Below are positions 16,150 through 25,054 of a stretch of 64,000 bases of DNA, piece after piece. The stretch's first letter is position 1. The number at the start of each line of letters is the position of its first letter. The notes under the pieces were generated by a model, which saw nothing but the letters and a program-made list of their open reading frames with translations, was not told the DNA's origin and searched no databases. This DNA is from a virus: positions 1 through 64,000 of IMG/VR virus record IMGVR_UViG_3300042387_000948. One strand, written 5' to 3'. The position numbers and the translations under genes are program-made.

Positions 16150-17043
16150 TTATTTTTTAATAAATGGTAATATTGCTAATTCCTTTCCTTTTGCTTCAAC
16201 CATAATGTCCAAATCCAACCCATATGTATTGGGGAGGGTATTAATAAGATAGGAATGTGATTGTGGTTTTTCTTTTGGGTTATTTTCATGTAATGCTTTT
16301 GACTCCGAATAATGAACTTCTTGTCTTATATCGTTGGGCCAAGTTGTTGCTGCTAATTTAAGTGCTTCTTCTTCACTCAATCCACCTGTACAAAATTGGT
16401 GGTGGTGGTAATCAAATACAATTGGAATGCCTGTATGTTTATGGATGTACATAAGGTCTTTTACGGAATACATAGAAGCCTTATCATCATTCTCCAATGT
16501 CAATCGTTTGCGTACGCTTGGAGAGAGTCTTTTGAAGTTTGTAATCAATCTATCCATCGCAGATTGTTTATCACCATAAACACCATTACAATGAATGTTT
16601 ATATTATTATAGTGAGTTAGTGATAACCCTATAAGGTCAAATATTTTACCATGTAATTCTAAATCAGCAAAAGTCTTTTGAACAACGGATTCGTTTGGAG
16701 ATGGTAATACATTGAATGGACCAGGATGTGAATTAATTCTAATACCATTTGCTTTAGCGTAATCACCTGCTCTACGAAGTGCGATACTTATCTCATCATA
16801 ATCTTTTAAGGTTGTTAGGTCCAAACCATCACCCCAAGGAACGAGCGCTGATGATAAACGAAAGAACTTTATATTATTGTTCTTATTCCACACTAATATT
16901 TTGAGTACATCTTTGGCGTTTGCTAATGCAAGTTCCGAAACATAATCTAAACCTTTTTGATTGAATGTACGTTTAACCATAGAACGATTTGTAGTTACGT
17001 TCTTTCCTAAACTCATATTGATACACGCGTATCCTAAATTCAT
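16150..17043 (-). CDS. UV damage endonuclease UvdE/UvsE-like
   Basis: This TIM-barrel repair enzyme nicks DNA 5' of UV photoproducts. The protein begins MNLGYACINMSLG, as the family does, and carries RINSHPGPFNVLPSPNESV, LTLENDDKASMYSV and FDYHHHQFCTGG with the expected metal-binding His and Glu. The start at 17043 is preferred over an upstream in-frame codon at 17076 because the promoter -7 element lies at 17066-17073. Length 297 aa is normal. Confidence 0.9.
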   Translation of the reverse strand: MNLGYACINMSLGKNVTTNRSMVKRTFNQKGLDYVSELALANAKDVLKILVWNKNNNIKFFRLSSALVPWGDGLDLTTLKDYDEISIALRRAGDYAKANGIRINSHPGPFNVLPSPNESVVQKTFADLELHGKIFDLIGLSLTHYNNINIHCNGVYGDKQSAMDRLITNFKRLSPSVRKRLTLENDDKASMYSVKDLMYIHKHTGIPIVFDYHHHQFCTGGLSEEEALKLAATTWPNDIRQEVHYSESKALHENNPKEKPQSHSYLINTLPNTYGLDLDIMVEAKGKELAILPFIKK

Positions 17044-17065
17044 AGTGTTATTTGAATGTTGAAAA

Positions 17066-17097
17066 CAAATATACAAATTATTTATGAGAAATCCAAA
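17066..17097 (-). promoter_or_regulatory. Bacteroidota-type promoter (TTTGG-N19-TATATTTG)
   Basis: Consensus -33 and -7 elements with the 19-bp spacer, 23 bp upstream of the UvdE start. It probably drives UvdE through the 13516 gene. Confidence 0.85.
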
Positions 17098-17100
17098 TTT

Positions 17101-18336
17101 TTAATAAGATTTTCCAGAGAAATCTTCAGGATATTGAGATTGTTTAATATGCTTAATCCAATAGTTTACTGCATTTTGGTCATTTATCCAATTCTTTCTA
17201 TCAGACCAATTAAAATTACCTCTTGCGTAGTATGGTAATTTTGTTTTAACTTCTTCAGCTCTGCTTGGGTGCTCTGCTCTGATAATATTAATTAAACCAT
17301 CACCATCAGTATCATATCCATCGACACTACCATCACCATCCACATCAATTGCTCGTTTTGAGTAATCGGTTTGTAGATTTAATAGTATTTCATCAGTAAT
17401 TTCAGGTTCTAATGCTTTTTTATCCTCTTCGGTGAATATTTCTTCATTATCTATTAATGGATTATCAAATGGTGGTTCATACAAACCCATTTGTTGATTA
17501 TTTTCCACATTAACACTTAAAATCTCATTTATTGATGCAATTTTTCCACTATCTCCGTAAATTTCGTAATTTTTTTCCACTAAAGGTTCATTTTCTTCAG
17601 TTTTTGGCTTATTTTCCTTTAAAAGTTTGTTTAATGCTAAAACTAAAGCGATTGCAAGTGGGTCAAACACAAAAACAATCAAAAACATAAACCATTTTAC
17701 TACTTTATCCAATTCTACATCAAATGCTTGGGCAACAAACTTAAATCCACCCACTTCTTTTTCTAAATCCAAGTTATTTAACCTGATTTTGTTGATTTCT
17801 TCGTTATTTTTAGCGTTATCTTCCTGTAATTTGGAAATTTTATCGTTAATTTTACCAATTTGACGGTCTTTGTTGTCAATTGAACGTAAGAGTCGGTTGT
17901 TTACCTTACCCTTACCCAATATGGTTGTCTGATTTTTGTTTGATTCGTTAATTTGGGTTGATAATTGCTCTATTTGAGAATTATTTTGGTCAATTTTTGT
18001 TTGAAATACCAAAATTTCTCTATCTATTTGTTGTAATTTGATGTTTTGTTGCTGAAAAGCATTAGATAAGTAGCCAAAGATACCAGCCGATGTGATGAGC
18101 ATTAGTATAAATACGGCTGATGTTAAGTAAACTTTTAGAAATAATGTGGTTTCTTGCCATTTTTGTTCAAGGTATGATGCGGTTACTAATTTAGCGAACT
18201 CCAAAGTAGATGCCATAACAATAACAGCGGTAGATGCTCCACTAAATAGAACACCCAATCCAGTCACCGAAAAGTATGCTCCTGTCCCAGCTACTGCAAT
18301 AGCAGCCATAAATAAAAGCACTTTAAGCCAATTCAT
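17101..18336 (-). CDS. Multi-span membrane protein with coiled coil and EF-hand-like motif, 411 aa
   Basis: Three hydrophobic spans occupy the first ~95 residues, then a coiled coil (about 100-195; LQQIDREILVFQTKI, KLQEDNAKNNEEINKI), then a fourth span (WFMFLIVFVFDPLAIALVLAL, abridged: about 215-235). The C-terminal region holds a Ca-binding-like DVDGDGSVDGYDTDGDGLI segment (DxDGDG twice). The layout is like other phage inner-membrane proteins of unknown role. It starts 4 bp after the 59-aa gene at 18340. Confidence 0.75.
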   Translation of the reverse strand: MNWLKVLLFMAAIAVAGTGAYFSVTGLGVLFSGASTAVIVMASTLEFAKLVTASYLEQKWQETTLFLKVYLTSAVFILMLITSAGIFGYLSNAFQQQNIKLQQIDREILVFQTKIDQNNSQIEQLSTQINESNKNQTTILGKGKVNNRLLRSIDNKDRQIGKINDKISKLQEDNAKNNEEINKIRLNNLDLEKEVGGFKFVAQAFDVELDKVVKWFMFLIVFVFDPLAIALVLALNKLLKENKPKTEENEPLVEKNYEIYGDSGKIASINEILSVNVENNQQMGLYEPPFDNPLIDNEEIFTEEDKKALEPEITDEILLNLQTDYSKRAIDVDGDGSVDGYDTDGDGLINIIRAEHPSRAEEVKTKLPYYARGNFNWSDRKNWINDQNAVNYWIKHIKQSQYPEDFSGKSY

Positions 18337-18339
18337 ATA

Positions 18340-18519
18340 TTATGATAAATCTACTATGTTAGTAGTAAGTTCAACCAATCTTTCAATCTCTCTTGCTAAT
18401 CTCTTAGCTTCTTCCTCATTAGCCGGTCTCTCACCATGCAACATTTCGGAAATAACTTTTGCTCTCTTTGAAATAGCTTCTAAATTCTCTTGAGCCTTTT
18501 GTTTGTATTCGGGTTTCAT
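18340..18519 (-). CDS. Small helical protein, 59 aa
   Basis: Found by translating the gap: it starts MKPEYKQKAQENLEAISKRA, is charged and helical throughout (EEEAKRLAREIERL) and ends VDLS. The TAA at 18340 lies three bases before the start of the 411-aa membrane protein, so they are likely coupled. Unknown function. Confidence 0.65.
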   Translation of the reverse strand: MKPEYKQKAQENLEAISKRAKVISEMLHGERPANEEEAKRLAREIERLVELTTNIVDLS

Positions 18520-18550
18520 ATAAATTCTTTAGTATAAATATAACAAAAAT

Positions 18551-18590
18551 AAAAAGGGAGTGAATATTGACACCCACTCCCTCATTTTTT
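18551..18590 (-). terminator. Rho-independent terminator after hsp20
   Basis: Minus-strand stem AGGGAGTG/CACTCCCT followed by a T-run, directly after the Hsp20 stop at 18596. Confidence 0.9.
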
Positions 18591-18595
18591 TATTA

Positions 18596-19075
18596 TTAAC
18601 CTATCTTAATAGTTCTCTTTTTTGGTTGTTCAGGTTCCCTCTTTGGTATCTGTAATTCCAATACCCCATCTTCAAATGATGCTTTTACATTATCTAAATC
18701 AAAGATTTTAGAATCAGCAGTAAAACTTCTTAGAAACGATGAACGTTTAACTTCTCTACGAAGATATGTACCACCTTCTTTTTCGTTTGCTTTGTTTGCT
18801 TTTTCTCCTTTTAATGTAATTACATCACCATCTACATCAATGGTAATTTGTTCTTTGGTTAGACCAGGAACTTCTGCTACAATCTCAATACGGTCATCAA
18901 AATTAATGATGTCACATTTTGGATAAGCATTTTGTTGGAATGGATTAATACCTATTTCCTTTGATAATTCAGGAAATGATTCTGAAAATACTTTATCGAA
19001 TAAAGTATCTAATGGTGAGAAGAACTCATCCCTAAATACGGGGTTAGGGAATCCCCTTTGGATTTGATTTTTCAT
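18596..19075 (-). CDS. Hsp20 family small heat-shock protein
   Basis: Holds the alpha-crystallin domain: KCDIINFDDRIEIVAEVPGL, then ITIDVDGDVITLKGEKA and ASFEDGVLELQIPKRE, with a C-terminal TIKIG tail used for oligomer contacts. Such chaperones hold unfolding proteins. The start at 19075 (MKNQIQRGFP, A-rich upstream) gives 159 aa; an ATG at 19147 would add 24 residues but would be nearly leaderless behind a TATATTTA at 19154-19161. T4-like phages often encode Hsp20. Confidence 0.9.
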   Translation of the reverse strand: MKNQIQRGFPNPVFRDEFFSPLDTLFDKVFSESFPELSKEIGINPFQQNAYPKCDIINFDDRIEIVAEVPGLTKEQITIDVDGDVITLKGEKANKANEKEGGTYLRREVKRSSFLRSFTADSKIFDLDNVKASFEDGVLELQIPKREPEQPKKRTIKIG

Positions 19076-19160
19076 TTTTTTACCTTGTTTAAGCGTTAAG
19101 TTTGTATTTCCTTTTGGATAATACGAGGATGTGCTGGCCAGCTCCATCCTATATAAATAT

Positions 19161-19190
19161 AAGGTTGTCTAAAAATTAAACAACCCCATT
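19161..19190 (-). terminator. Possible hairpin at the end of the HD-domain gene
   Basis: GGTTGT and ACAACC flank a short A/T loop and are followed on the minus strand by TTATATTTATAT. The stem includes the stop codon of the HD gene. Weaker than the other terminators here. Confidence 0.45.
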
Positions 19191-19838
19191 CTTATATTCA
19201 CTATTTTCAATACGGCAACTCATATGGTCTGCCCAATGTAATAGATATGGTAATTCAGTTTTTAATTGGAAGTTTTCATCATATGAAATAAAGTATTTTT
19301 CGTTTCCTTTATTATACAAACCATCCGCCAACATAATACCCAACATTTCTTTTTGGGTAAACTTAATCCCATATTCTTGTAATAACCATAGGGCTCTATG
19401 TGTTACATCAAAGTAATTAATGTTTGGATTTTGTTTGAATAGGGAACCTTGATTCTTACGATGCCAATCTGATTCTTGTTCTACATAATATGGTTTACCC
19501 AAATCTCCTAACTTTCCTAAGTCGTGATGTAATGCTGCAAATAGTAACTCTTCGACTTCAAAATCAATAGTACCACCATTGGCTTTAAATTGATTCATCT
19601 GACCGATTGAATTCTTACATACATTCATAACATGGTCAATATAACCACCAACATATGCTGAATGGAAATGAGCCTTACCACTTGCAGGTGCCATTATTAA
19701 TTCCATACCCAATTGGTCTTCGGAATACATATGTAATAATTTCTCCATTCGTTCCGGTTGGTTAGCGAATGCTTTACGAATGAAGTTTAGGAACTTTTCG
19801 TAGTTCTCTTGTAATTGTTGTTCAGTATAATTTCTCAT
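19176..19838 (-). CDS. HD-domain phosphohydrolase
   Basis: The metal-binding signature is present: H in HAHFHSAYVGGYIDHV region, then LLFAALHHDLGKLGD (HD) and the later LLHWADHMS. HD enzymes hydrolyse nucleotides or phosphodiesters; the substrate is not predictable here. The ATG at 19838 (MRNYTEQQ) is chosen because its promoter lies at 19843-19874; an upstream in-frame extension would run through the promoter. Length 220 aa. Confidence 0.85.
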   Translation of the reverse strand: MRNYTEQQLQENYEKFLNFIRKAFANQPERMEKLLHMYSEDQLGMELIMAPASGKAHFHSAYVGGYIDHVMNVCKNSIGQMNQFKANGGTIDFEVEELLFAALHHDLGKLGDLGKPYYVEQESDWHRKNQGSLFKQNPNINYFDVTHRALWLLQEYGIKFTQKEMLGIMLADGLYNKGNEKYFISYDENFQLKTELPYLLHWADHMSCRIENSEYKNGVV

Positions 19839-19842
19839 GTTA

Positions 19843-19874
19843 CAAATATAATAAAACTTTTTGATATTTCCAAA
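19843..19874 (-). promoter_or_regulatory. Bacteroidota-type promoter (TTTGG-N19-TATATTTG)
   Basis: Consensus elements with N19 in the 37-bp gap between the FkbM gene and the HD gene; the very short 5' leader is notable. Confidence 0.8.
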
Positions 19875-19875
19875 T

Positions 19876-20484
19876 TTATTTTGAAGCGTATAGCATATAA
19901 AGATTTGTATTCTTATGAACGTGCTCACAAGCTACCTTATATCCGTTCTTACTAAACTTCTCTATAATCTGCATCATCTTTATGTACTCATCTGCTCGGT
20001 TATCAAACATCCCCCAAATGTGAACTTCCATTGCCCACTTATCTACTTTCTTAAATAATTCATCAGGTGCATTTAATATGAATGGATACTCATAACCATC
20101 CACATCTACCTTCATAAAATCAATATGGTCTACATTACAATCCTTAAAGATTCTTTCCAAATTGTAGTTATCACCATCTGCGTTATCCGAAATCAATCCG
20201 TACATTGGTGTAATCTTATCCGTATTTGAAATGTTTTCTTTAATCAATTCAAACCTTTCATCCATACATTCAAAAGCAAATACTTTGGATGCTCCTTTAC
20301 TAACTGCATATTGCGAAAACAATCCAATACTTGCACCCAAATCTACCACAACATCTCCTTCGGAAATTTCAATACCAAATCTATCGTATTCGTGGTCATC
20401 CCATATTTCCGTATAAAAACTATGGAACATATTTTTCATCCAATCTTCCCACTCGGGGTTCATTTTAAATTCTTCAAATTTCAT
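19876..20484 (-). CDS. FkbM-family methyltransferase, 202 aa
   Basis: SAM-binding motif VVVDLGASIGLFSQYA and post-motif FAFECMDERFELI, then the FkbM signature FMKVDVDGYEYPFIL. The family methylates oxygen on sugars or other small groups. A second FkbM gene lies at 59002. Modification of cell-surface or virion glycans is one possible use. Last gene of the operon from the 21902 promoter. Confidence 0.85.
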   Translation of the reverse strand: MKFEEFKMNPEWEDWMKNMFHSFYTEIWDDHEYDRFGIEISEGDVVVDLGASIGLFSQYAVSKGASKVFAFECMDERFELIKENISNTDKITPMYGLISDNADGDNYNLERIFKDCNVDHIDFMKVDVDGYEYPFILNAPDELFKKVDKWAMEVHIWGMFDNRADEYIKMMQIIEKFSKNGYKVACEHVHKNTNLYMLYASK

Positions 20485-20486
20485 AA

Positions 20487-20882
20487 TTAATCTTCTATTT
20501 CTTCTCCTGTTAATGCTCTATATAATACTTCCAACTCTTCTTCGTTTGTACATAATCCTAATCCATCTGAATCGAATATCTCAACAATAAATGAACCATC
20601 TTGCAATCCAAACTCTCTAACAACACTTAACTCATCGGTTGCGTTTGATGTTAGTACAACCGCATAAGGGTCTTCCCTTCTACTCTTTGGTAATGGGAGT
20701 GTCCAATAATATGCATCATCATCTTCTATTTCTTCTTTATCATCTTCAAACTCTTCGATATCTTCTTCAAATCCCTCATCATCAATATATCTATCGCCAA
20801 TATAACTCTTTTCCCACCCCTGCCTAATAAATGTTTTTTCAGTTATGGGTGTAGTTGGTAATTTAAATTCTTTACTTCTCAT
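20487..20882 (-). CDS. Acidic protein, 131 aa, unknown
   Basis: Very acidic centre (DDEGFEEDIEEFEDDKEEIE, DDDAYYW) and a strand-rich C-terminal half (YAVVLTSNATDEL, GSFIVEIFDSDGLG). The charge recalls DNA-mimic or anti-repressor proteins, though nothing more specific is visible. Overlaps the downstream start of neighbours by ATGA-type junctions. Confidence 0.7.
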   Translation of the reverse strand: MRSKEFKLPTTPITEKTFIRQGWEKSYIGDRYIDDEGFEEDIEEFEDDKEEIEDDDAYYWTLPLPKSRREDPYAVVLTSNATDELSVVREFGLQDGSFIVEIFDSDGLGLCTNEEELEVLYRALTGEEIED

Positions 20883-21421
20883 TCTAAAACTACTTTAGTG
20901 ATTGCGTTTAATTTATTTTCGTAATTTGATGCTTTTATAATAAGTGTATCTCCTTTCATTTGTCCAACCGGTGCGATGATAGTATTTACCGAGCCAGCTT
21001 TTCCACTGTAGGATGATGTATTAATAGTTGGAACTATATCATTTTGTTGAGAAATTAATGGTGGTAATTGTACAATTGTATATTGACCTGTATAATAATT
21101 AAGATAAGTTTTAGTTACATATGTTACAACATCACCTGCTTTAATATACCAAAATAAATTAGATTGCCAACTTATTTTTTGCGGTGCGATTGGTTCATAT
21201 CCATCTACTAATACTTTACCAGTTACTCTATATAATTGTTGCTTAGGTGAAGGTATTAGAGTTAGGTGATAAAACCCATTTTTATCTTTTGGCAATGAAC
21301 GTTTTCCATCTTGCGTTAATACTGAATCTATACTTAATTTATATTTTTTAGATGGTTCTACCATTTGAGTATCATCACAACCAAAGGCAAATAGCGATAC
21401 CAATACAATTAGCTTTTTCAT
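20879..21421 (-). CDS. Lipoprotein, 180 aa, unknown
   Basis: Signal MKKLIVLVSLFAFGC with a lipobox Cys at residue 15, then a beta-rich body (YHLTLIPSPKQQLYRVTGKV, DVVTYVTKTYLNYYTG). The envelope location is inferred from the lipobox. It sits between the nucleotidase and acidic genes with overlaps on both sides, an odd place for an exported protein. Confidence 0.7.
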   Translation of the reverse strand: MKKLIVLVSLFAFGCDDTQMVEPSKKYKLSIDSVLTQDGKRSLPKDKNGFYHLTLIPSPKQQLYRVTGKVLVDGYEPIAPQKISWQSNLFWYIKAGDVVTYVTKTYLNYYTGQYTIVQLPPLISQQNDIVPTINTSSYSGKAGSVNTIIAPVGQMKGDTLIIKASNYENKLNAITKVVLE

Positions 21422-21873
21422 AATAACAATCTTAAAACTTCATTCCAATCAGTTCCGTTTTGTCCAAAGTGAATATGAGTTCCGTTAAACTCACCTGCAC
21501 CATTCTTAGTTCTATCATCAATTAGGTAATCCCCAATCAACATATTCTTTAAGTGAGTGATTGCCATTTTCTTTTTGAATAACTCACCAAAGTGTTCTAC
21601 AATCCACAATCTTTTATCCATAGCAGCGGAGGGGTTTCCCCACGGAGCGGCAGTTGCAATGTACAACTCATACTTTCCACTCTCTTCTAATTTTCTTACT
21701 GCTTCAATTGCCCCTTCGATTGGGGGAGCGTGTCTGAATATGTTTGGAATCTCATCTTCTCTTCCTGTATATTCTTCATTTAGATAGGGATTTTCTCTCA
21801 TTACAGTTTCGATGTGTCCACCGAAATCAACCAACACACCATCCATATCAATCCAAATAACTTTTTTGTTCAT
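21418..21873 (-). CDS. 5'(3')-deoxyribonucleotidase, HAD superfamily
   Basis: HAD motif I is IDMDGVLVDF (DxDGV), motif II lies in LYIATAAPWGNPSA, and motif III/IV in LIDDRTKNGAGEF. This set matches the NT5C-like nucleotidases of phages, which dephosphorylate pyrimidine deoxynucleotides and tune dNTP pools. First gene of an operon; the promoter at 21902 lies inside a long inverted repeat. Confidence 0.85.
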   Translation of the reverse strand: MNKKVIWIDMDGVLVDFGGHIETVMRENPYLNEEYTGREDEIPNIFRHAPPIEGAIEAVRKLEESGKYELYIATAAPWGNPSAAMDKRLWIVEHFGELFKKKMAITHLKNMLIGDYLIDDRTKNGAGEFNGTHIHFGQNGTDWNEVLRLLL

Positions 21874-21876
21874 AAT

Positions 21877-21950
21877 AAAAGGGGTAAATCATTAGTACTT
21901 TCAAATATACGAAATTTATTTGAAATTACCAAATTTTTACCCCTTTATTT
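21877..21950. terminator. Long inverted repeat enclosing a promoter
   Basis: AAAAGGGGTAAA (near 21878) and TTTACCCCTTTA (near 21936) form a stem around 45 bp that contain the 21902-21933 promoter. T-runs follow on each strand. It probably terminates the PhoH operon and lies at the start of the nucleotidase transcript. Confidence 0.65.
21902..21933 (-). promoter_or_regulatory. Bacteroidota-type promoter (TTTGG-N19-TATATTTG)
   Basis: Consensus elements with N19, upstream of the nucleotidase gene and inside the inverted repeat. Confidence 0.8.
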
Positions 21951-21981
21951 TTTACTTTTATTAAAATTTTACTGACAAAAT

Positions 21982-22821
21982 TTATTGTATTTCATCAACA
22001 AACTGATACTCTTCTATATCCAATATCTCTACGGCTGGATTATAATCAACATCTATTTCATATGAGTTGTTTTCTCCTAAATAGATTTCCTCTTCCAATT
22101 CGTACCTTTCCAATATTCTTTTAACAATACCAGAACGGATACAATCATCTTTAGTAAATTCTATTTGATAAACTCCCTTCAATCCTGCCAATCGTTTCCA
22201 CACATCGTAGAACCCACTCTTTTGGTAAGCAGGTGTTCCATTGTTTCTATACTTATCACATTGTGAAAGGTCACCCTGAATGATAAGTTTTGAATCATCC
22301 GTAATACGAGTTACCAATGTTTTTAGTTGTAGAGGTGATGCGTTTTGTGCTTCATCCAATATAACATAGGATTTTTCCATATTGTTTCCTCTCAAAAAGT
22401 TAAGTACTTTAAACTCAATCTTTCCTTGCGCAATCAATCTACGAGTTTCTGCTAATCCTATTATCTTATCTAAAATGTATAGAGCAGATTCGTTGTGTAC
22501 TTCAATCTTCTCCATCAAATCGCCGGGTAAGAAACCCAACTTATCCTCACCACCCACATCAACCGTTGGGTTCATAATAATAAGTTTTTCAATTGGTGAT
22601 GATTTGTGGAATAACAACTCCAATCCTTTTTGTATTGCAACGTAGGTCTTACCTGCTCCTGCTAATGCATGAGCCATTACAATATTATTTCCATCATTCT
22701 CAATTGCTTTAAAAAACCTCTTTTGATTTTTCGTTTTAAATTTAATCTTCTTTACTACTTTTGGCAAAACATTTATTGCCTCTCTCACTTCATCCAGAGT
22801 TTTTGGTTGTCTCTTTCCCAT
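21982..22821 (-). CDS. phoH: PhoH-like ATPase
   Basis: P-loop ALAGAGKTYVA (about residues 52-62), Walker B YVILDEAQNAS, and LIIQGDLSQCD, all diagnostic of PhoH. The family is common in phages and has been linked to RNA metabolism and stress. The 279-aa length fits, and an acidic tail ends the protein. It lies 12 bp after the 22834 gene; no separate promoter was seen between them. Confidence 0.9.
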   Translation of the reverse strand: MGKRQPKTLDEVREAINVLPKVVKKIKFKTKNQKRFFKAIENDGNNIVMAHALAGAGKTYVAIQKGLELLFHKSSPIEKLIIMNPTVDVGGEDKLGFLPGDLMEKIEVHNESALYILDKIIGLAETRRLIAQGKIEFKVLNFLRGNNMEKSYVILDEAQNASPLQLKTLVTRITDDSKLIIQGDLSQCDKYRNNGTPAYQKSGFYDVWKRLAGLKGVYQIEFTKDDCIRSGIVKRILERYELEEEIYLGENNSYEIDVDYNPAVEILDIEEYQFVDEIQ

Positions 22822-22833
22822 ATTGATTACTAT

Positions 22834-23199
22834 TTAGTTCACTAACGTAACCGGATTAGTTTTACCAACCACACCTAGTGCGATTCTAATCTTATTTTTA
22901 CTTTTTAATAAATCTAATGTTTGATGTATATCTCCACACAACTCATACTTCTCTAACTTAATGCATAAATTTAGAAGATTTTCCAATACTGAAATATAAT
23001 GTTTACTTTTTACGATGGAAACAATATCGGAATCCTTAAATCGAATGAGAACGATTTCAGGCAATTTTCTTTTATGAGCTTGTTTGATTCGGTGGTGAGT
23101 TTGTTTGATGAAGTTATCACCAAATACACTAAGGTATTGATTGATAGTAGGATGTGAACTATCTAAATACTTTTTCCAATGTACCTTAGAATATGCCAT
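22834..23199 (-). CDS. Unknown basic protein, 121 aa
   Basis: Starts MAYSKVHWKKYL; helical, Lys/His-rich (FIKQTHHRIKQAHKRKL) with a Cys pair in LCIKLEKYELCGD. The ATG at 23199 is preferred to an in-frame TTG two codons upstream. Likely a phage DNA-associated or regulatory protein, not recognised. Confidence 0.65.
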   Translation of the reverse strand: MAYSKVHWKKYLDSSHPTINQYLSVFGDNFIKQTHHRIKQAHKRKLPEIVLIRFKDSDIVSIVKSKHYISVLENLLNLCIKLEKYELCGDIHQTLDLLKSKNKIRIALGVVGKTNPVTLVN

Positions 23200-23302
23200 A
23201 GGCAAAACTTAGTTTATTACTAATAAGTATCTTAAACTAAAGAAAATAACTTTATTTGTTTTATGTATTTAATAAATTTGTTACCAAAATCTACCACCTT
23301 AA

Positions 23303-24217
23303 TTATCGTAAACTGCTTCCACCACCAGTATCATATACAACATCTTCAGTTCCACTTCTACCACCTCGTCCACCACGACCATTACCATTAATTACATCAT
23401 TGATATCTTCTTCCATACGGTTGGTTCTCCCACCACCGCCACCATCACCTTGGCCGCCAGTTGTATCTGGTGGTGCCGTTCCACCACCACCAGCACTACC
23501 ACCACTTGAACCACCACTTGAACCACCACTTGAACCACCACTTGAACCACCAAATGGTTCATCGTAGTTAATATCAGATGAACTACCACCGCCTCTACCA
23601 GCACTACCACCAGATTCTGATTTTGGTAATTCAGGTAATTTTAATTTCTCAATTTCATAATCAGCTTTAGTTAATATATCGGAAACCGGTATTACACCTA
23701 AATTAGCAGTATCTAATGGGTTTGGAGTAGATACTATCCAATCTATATATTGAACTAATTTTTTGTAATCCACATTACCATTTTCCAAAAACCAAATATG
23801 ATTTTTAACAGTAACCATATCTTCAGCTTCTAATTTTGATAAATCCTTTAATGTATTTATATCATCTTCTAATGAATATTCAACTATAAATTCTTTTTTT
23901 AAAGCTTGTAAAATAAAATATGGATTTGGTTCATTTATTGATTCTTGTAGTTTTTTAAAAAAATCAGGAGATGTGAAATATTTGAATGGTGTTGTTTCTG
24001 ATGATTTGTTCTTTACACCCAATACAAATTGAAATTTTGTATTATCAATTGTTTGTATATTATCTAATTTTATATTATTGACTGGAGATATTTTAAAATC
24101 AATAAAATTTTTTACAGCATATATTCCATTCAATTTTATACTACCTACCACATTGGCAACGTAGTTTCCAATTGTTGGGTATTTGTTTACTAACTTATTT
24201 AATGTAATATATTCCAT
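23303..24217 (-). CDS. Protein with long Gly/Ser-rich C-terminal tail, 304 aa
   Basis: The first ~190 residues look globular and helical (NAVNFIDFKISPV-like region, LVQYIDWIVSTPNPLD). After that comes a low-complexity tail with repeated GGSS units, GGGGTAPPDT and RGGRGGRSG. The repeated DNA at 23501-23548 encodes part of it. Tails like this act as flexible linkers; the function is unknown. No partner motif is recognised. Confidence 0.75.
   Translation of the reverse strand: MEYITLNKLVNKYPTIGNYVANVVGSIKLNGIYAVKNFIDFKISPVNNIKLDNIQTIDNTKFQFVLGVKNKSSETTPFKYFTSPDFFKKLQESINEPNPYFILQALKKEFIVEYSLEDDINTLKDLSKLEAEDMVTVKNHIWFLENGNVDYKKLVQYIDWIVSTPNPLDTANLGVIPVSDILTKADYEIEKLKLPELPKSESGGSAGRGGGSSSDINYDEPFGGSSGGSSGGSSGGSSGGSAGGGGTAPPDTTGGQGDGGGGGRTNRMEEDINDVINGNGRGGRGGRSGTEDVVYDTGGGSSLR
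23501..23548. repeat. Four tandem 12-bp repeats within a gene
   Basis: Four perfect copies of ACCACTTGAACC (plus strand), encoding a Gly-Gly-Ser-Ser-type tract in the 23303 gene. Prone to copy-number change. Confidence 0.95.
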
Positions 24218-24232
24218 ATAAATAAATATGGA

Positions 24233-24673
24233 TTAATCATAATATTCGATTTGGATTCCAGCTTCCTTAAACATTTGATTTGAACGTTGGGCTGATTCTA
24301 CCCACTTTGGACTCATTGCACCTTTCCCACTACGGAGTACAATCTTTGAAATTCCTGCATTGATAATAGCTCTAGCACAATCCGCACAACTAATACCACA
24401 AGTCATATACATTGTAGTTCCTAAAGTTGATACTCCTATTCTTGCTGCGTTGTAGATTGCGTTTCGTTCGGCATGTTCAAACCAAAAATACTTTTCAGGT
24501 TTTTCTTGTCGTTCTTCAACACTATCATCAATACCTCTTGGAAATGAGTTATAGCCGGTAGAAACAATCTCATTATCTTTACCAACTATAACCACTCCTA
24601 TTTTGGTGTTGTTATCTTTTGATTTTAATTTAACCTGTTCGGCTATATTAATAAAGTATTCACCCCACTCCAT
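24233..24673 (-). CDS. dCMP deaminase
   Basis: Converts dCMP to dUMP for thymidylate synthase. Zinc motif HAERNA (His 67, Glu 69) and the C-x-x-C motif in CGISCADC (Cys 96 and 99) are intact, and the GYNSFPRGIDD substrate loop is present. Length 146 aa is close to phage and bacterial enzymes. Overlaps the DUF1599-like gene upstream by one base, in an operon from the 25055 promoter. Confidence 0.92.
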   Translation of the reverse strand: MEWGEYFINIAEQVKLKSKDNNTKIGVVIVGKDNEIVSTGYNSFPRGIDDSVEERQEKPEKYFWFEHAERNAIYNAARIGVSTLGTTMYMTCGISCADCARAIINAGISKIVLRSGKGAMSPKWVESAQRSNQMFKEAGIQIEYYD

Positions 24674-25032
24674 TACTTACCCCACTTTTTGTTTTGTACA
24701 ATTTGAGCGATGATACCATATACTGAAAGGTCTTGATATGTATCCGTTAGAGATTCTCCAACATTATCTTGCGCTCCGATAATAATCATTTGTTTTAAAC
24801 GATTAATCTTATCATTGATTCTAAACCATAAGCCAGTTAATGATAACTTCACATCAGCATCACTTCTACATTCAGTTCCCACCGAAATGTTTCCCGGTCC
24901 ATAGTTTGATTGTTTACGGCAGAACAATTCGTATTGTTCATACATAATTCGTTTGTACTCTGCCGTAGTTTCAGGGTAATCCTTTTCGGCTAATTCAACA
25001 ATTGAAGGGTCTTCAAAATTCGAGTGTAACAT
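24673..25032 (-). CDS. DUF1599/MazG-like nucleotide-associated protein
   Basis: Conserved features of the DUF1599 family (nucleotide-modification-associated): KQSNYGPGNIS, LWFRINDKINRLKQM and ESLTDTYQDLSVYGIIA. The fold is related to MazG-type all-alpha pyrophosphohydrolases. The start at 25032 (MLHSNFEDPS) is used because the promoter -7 box lies at 25055-25062. Placement next to dCMP deaminase fits a nucleotide role. Confidence 0.8.
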   Translation of the reverse strand: MLHSNFEDPSIVELAEKDYPETTAEYKRIMYEQYELFCRKQSNYGPGNISVGTECRSDADVKLSLTGLWFRINDKINRLKQMIIIGAQDNVGESLTDTYQDLSVYGIIAQIVQNKKWGK

Positions 25033-25054
25033 ATATTTTGTTTTAGTTAATTTA

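Noticed and set aside
23501-23548. CRISPR-like array
   Set aside because: The 12-bp repeats have no spacers and encode a Gly/Ser tract.
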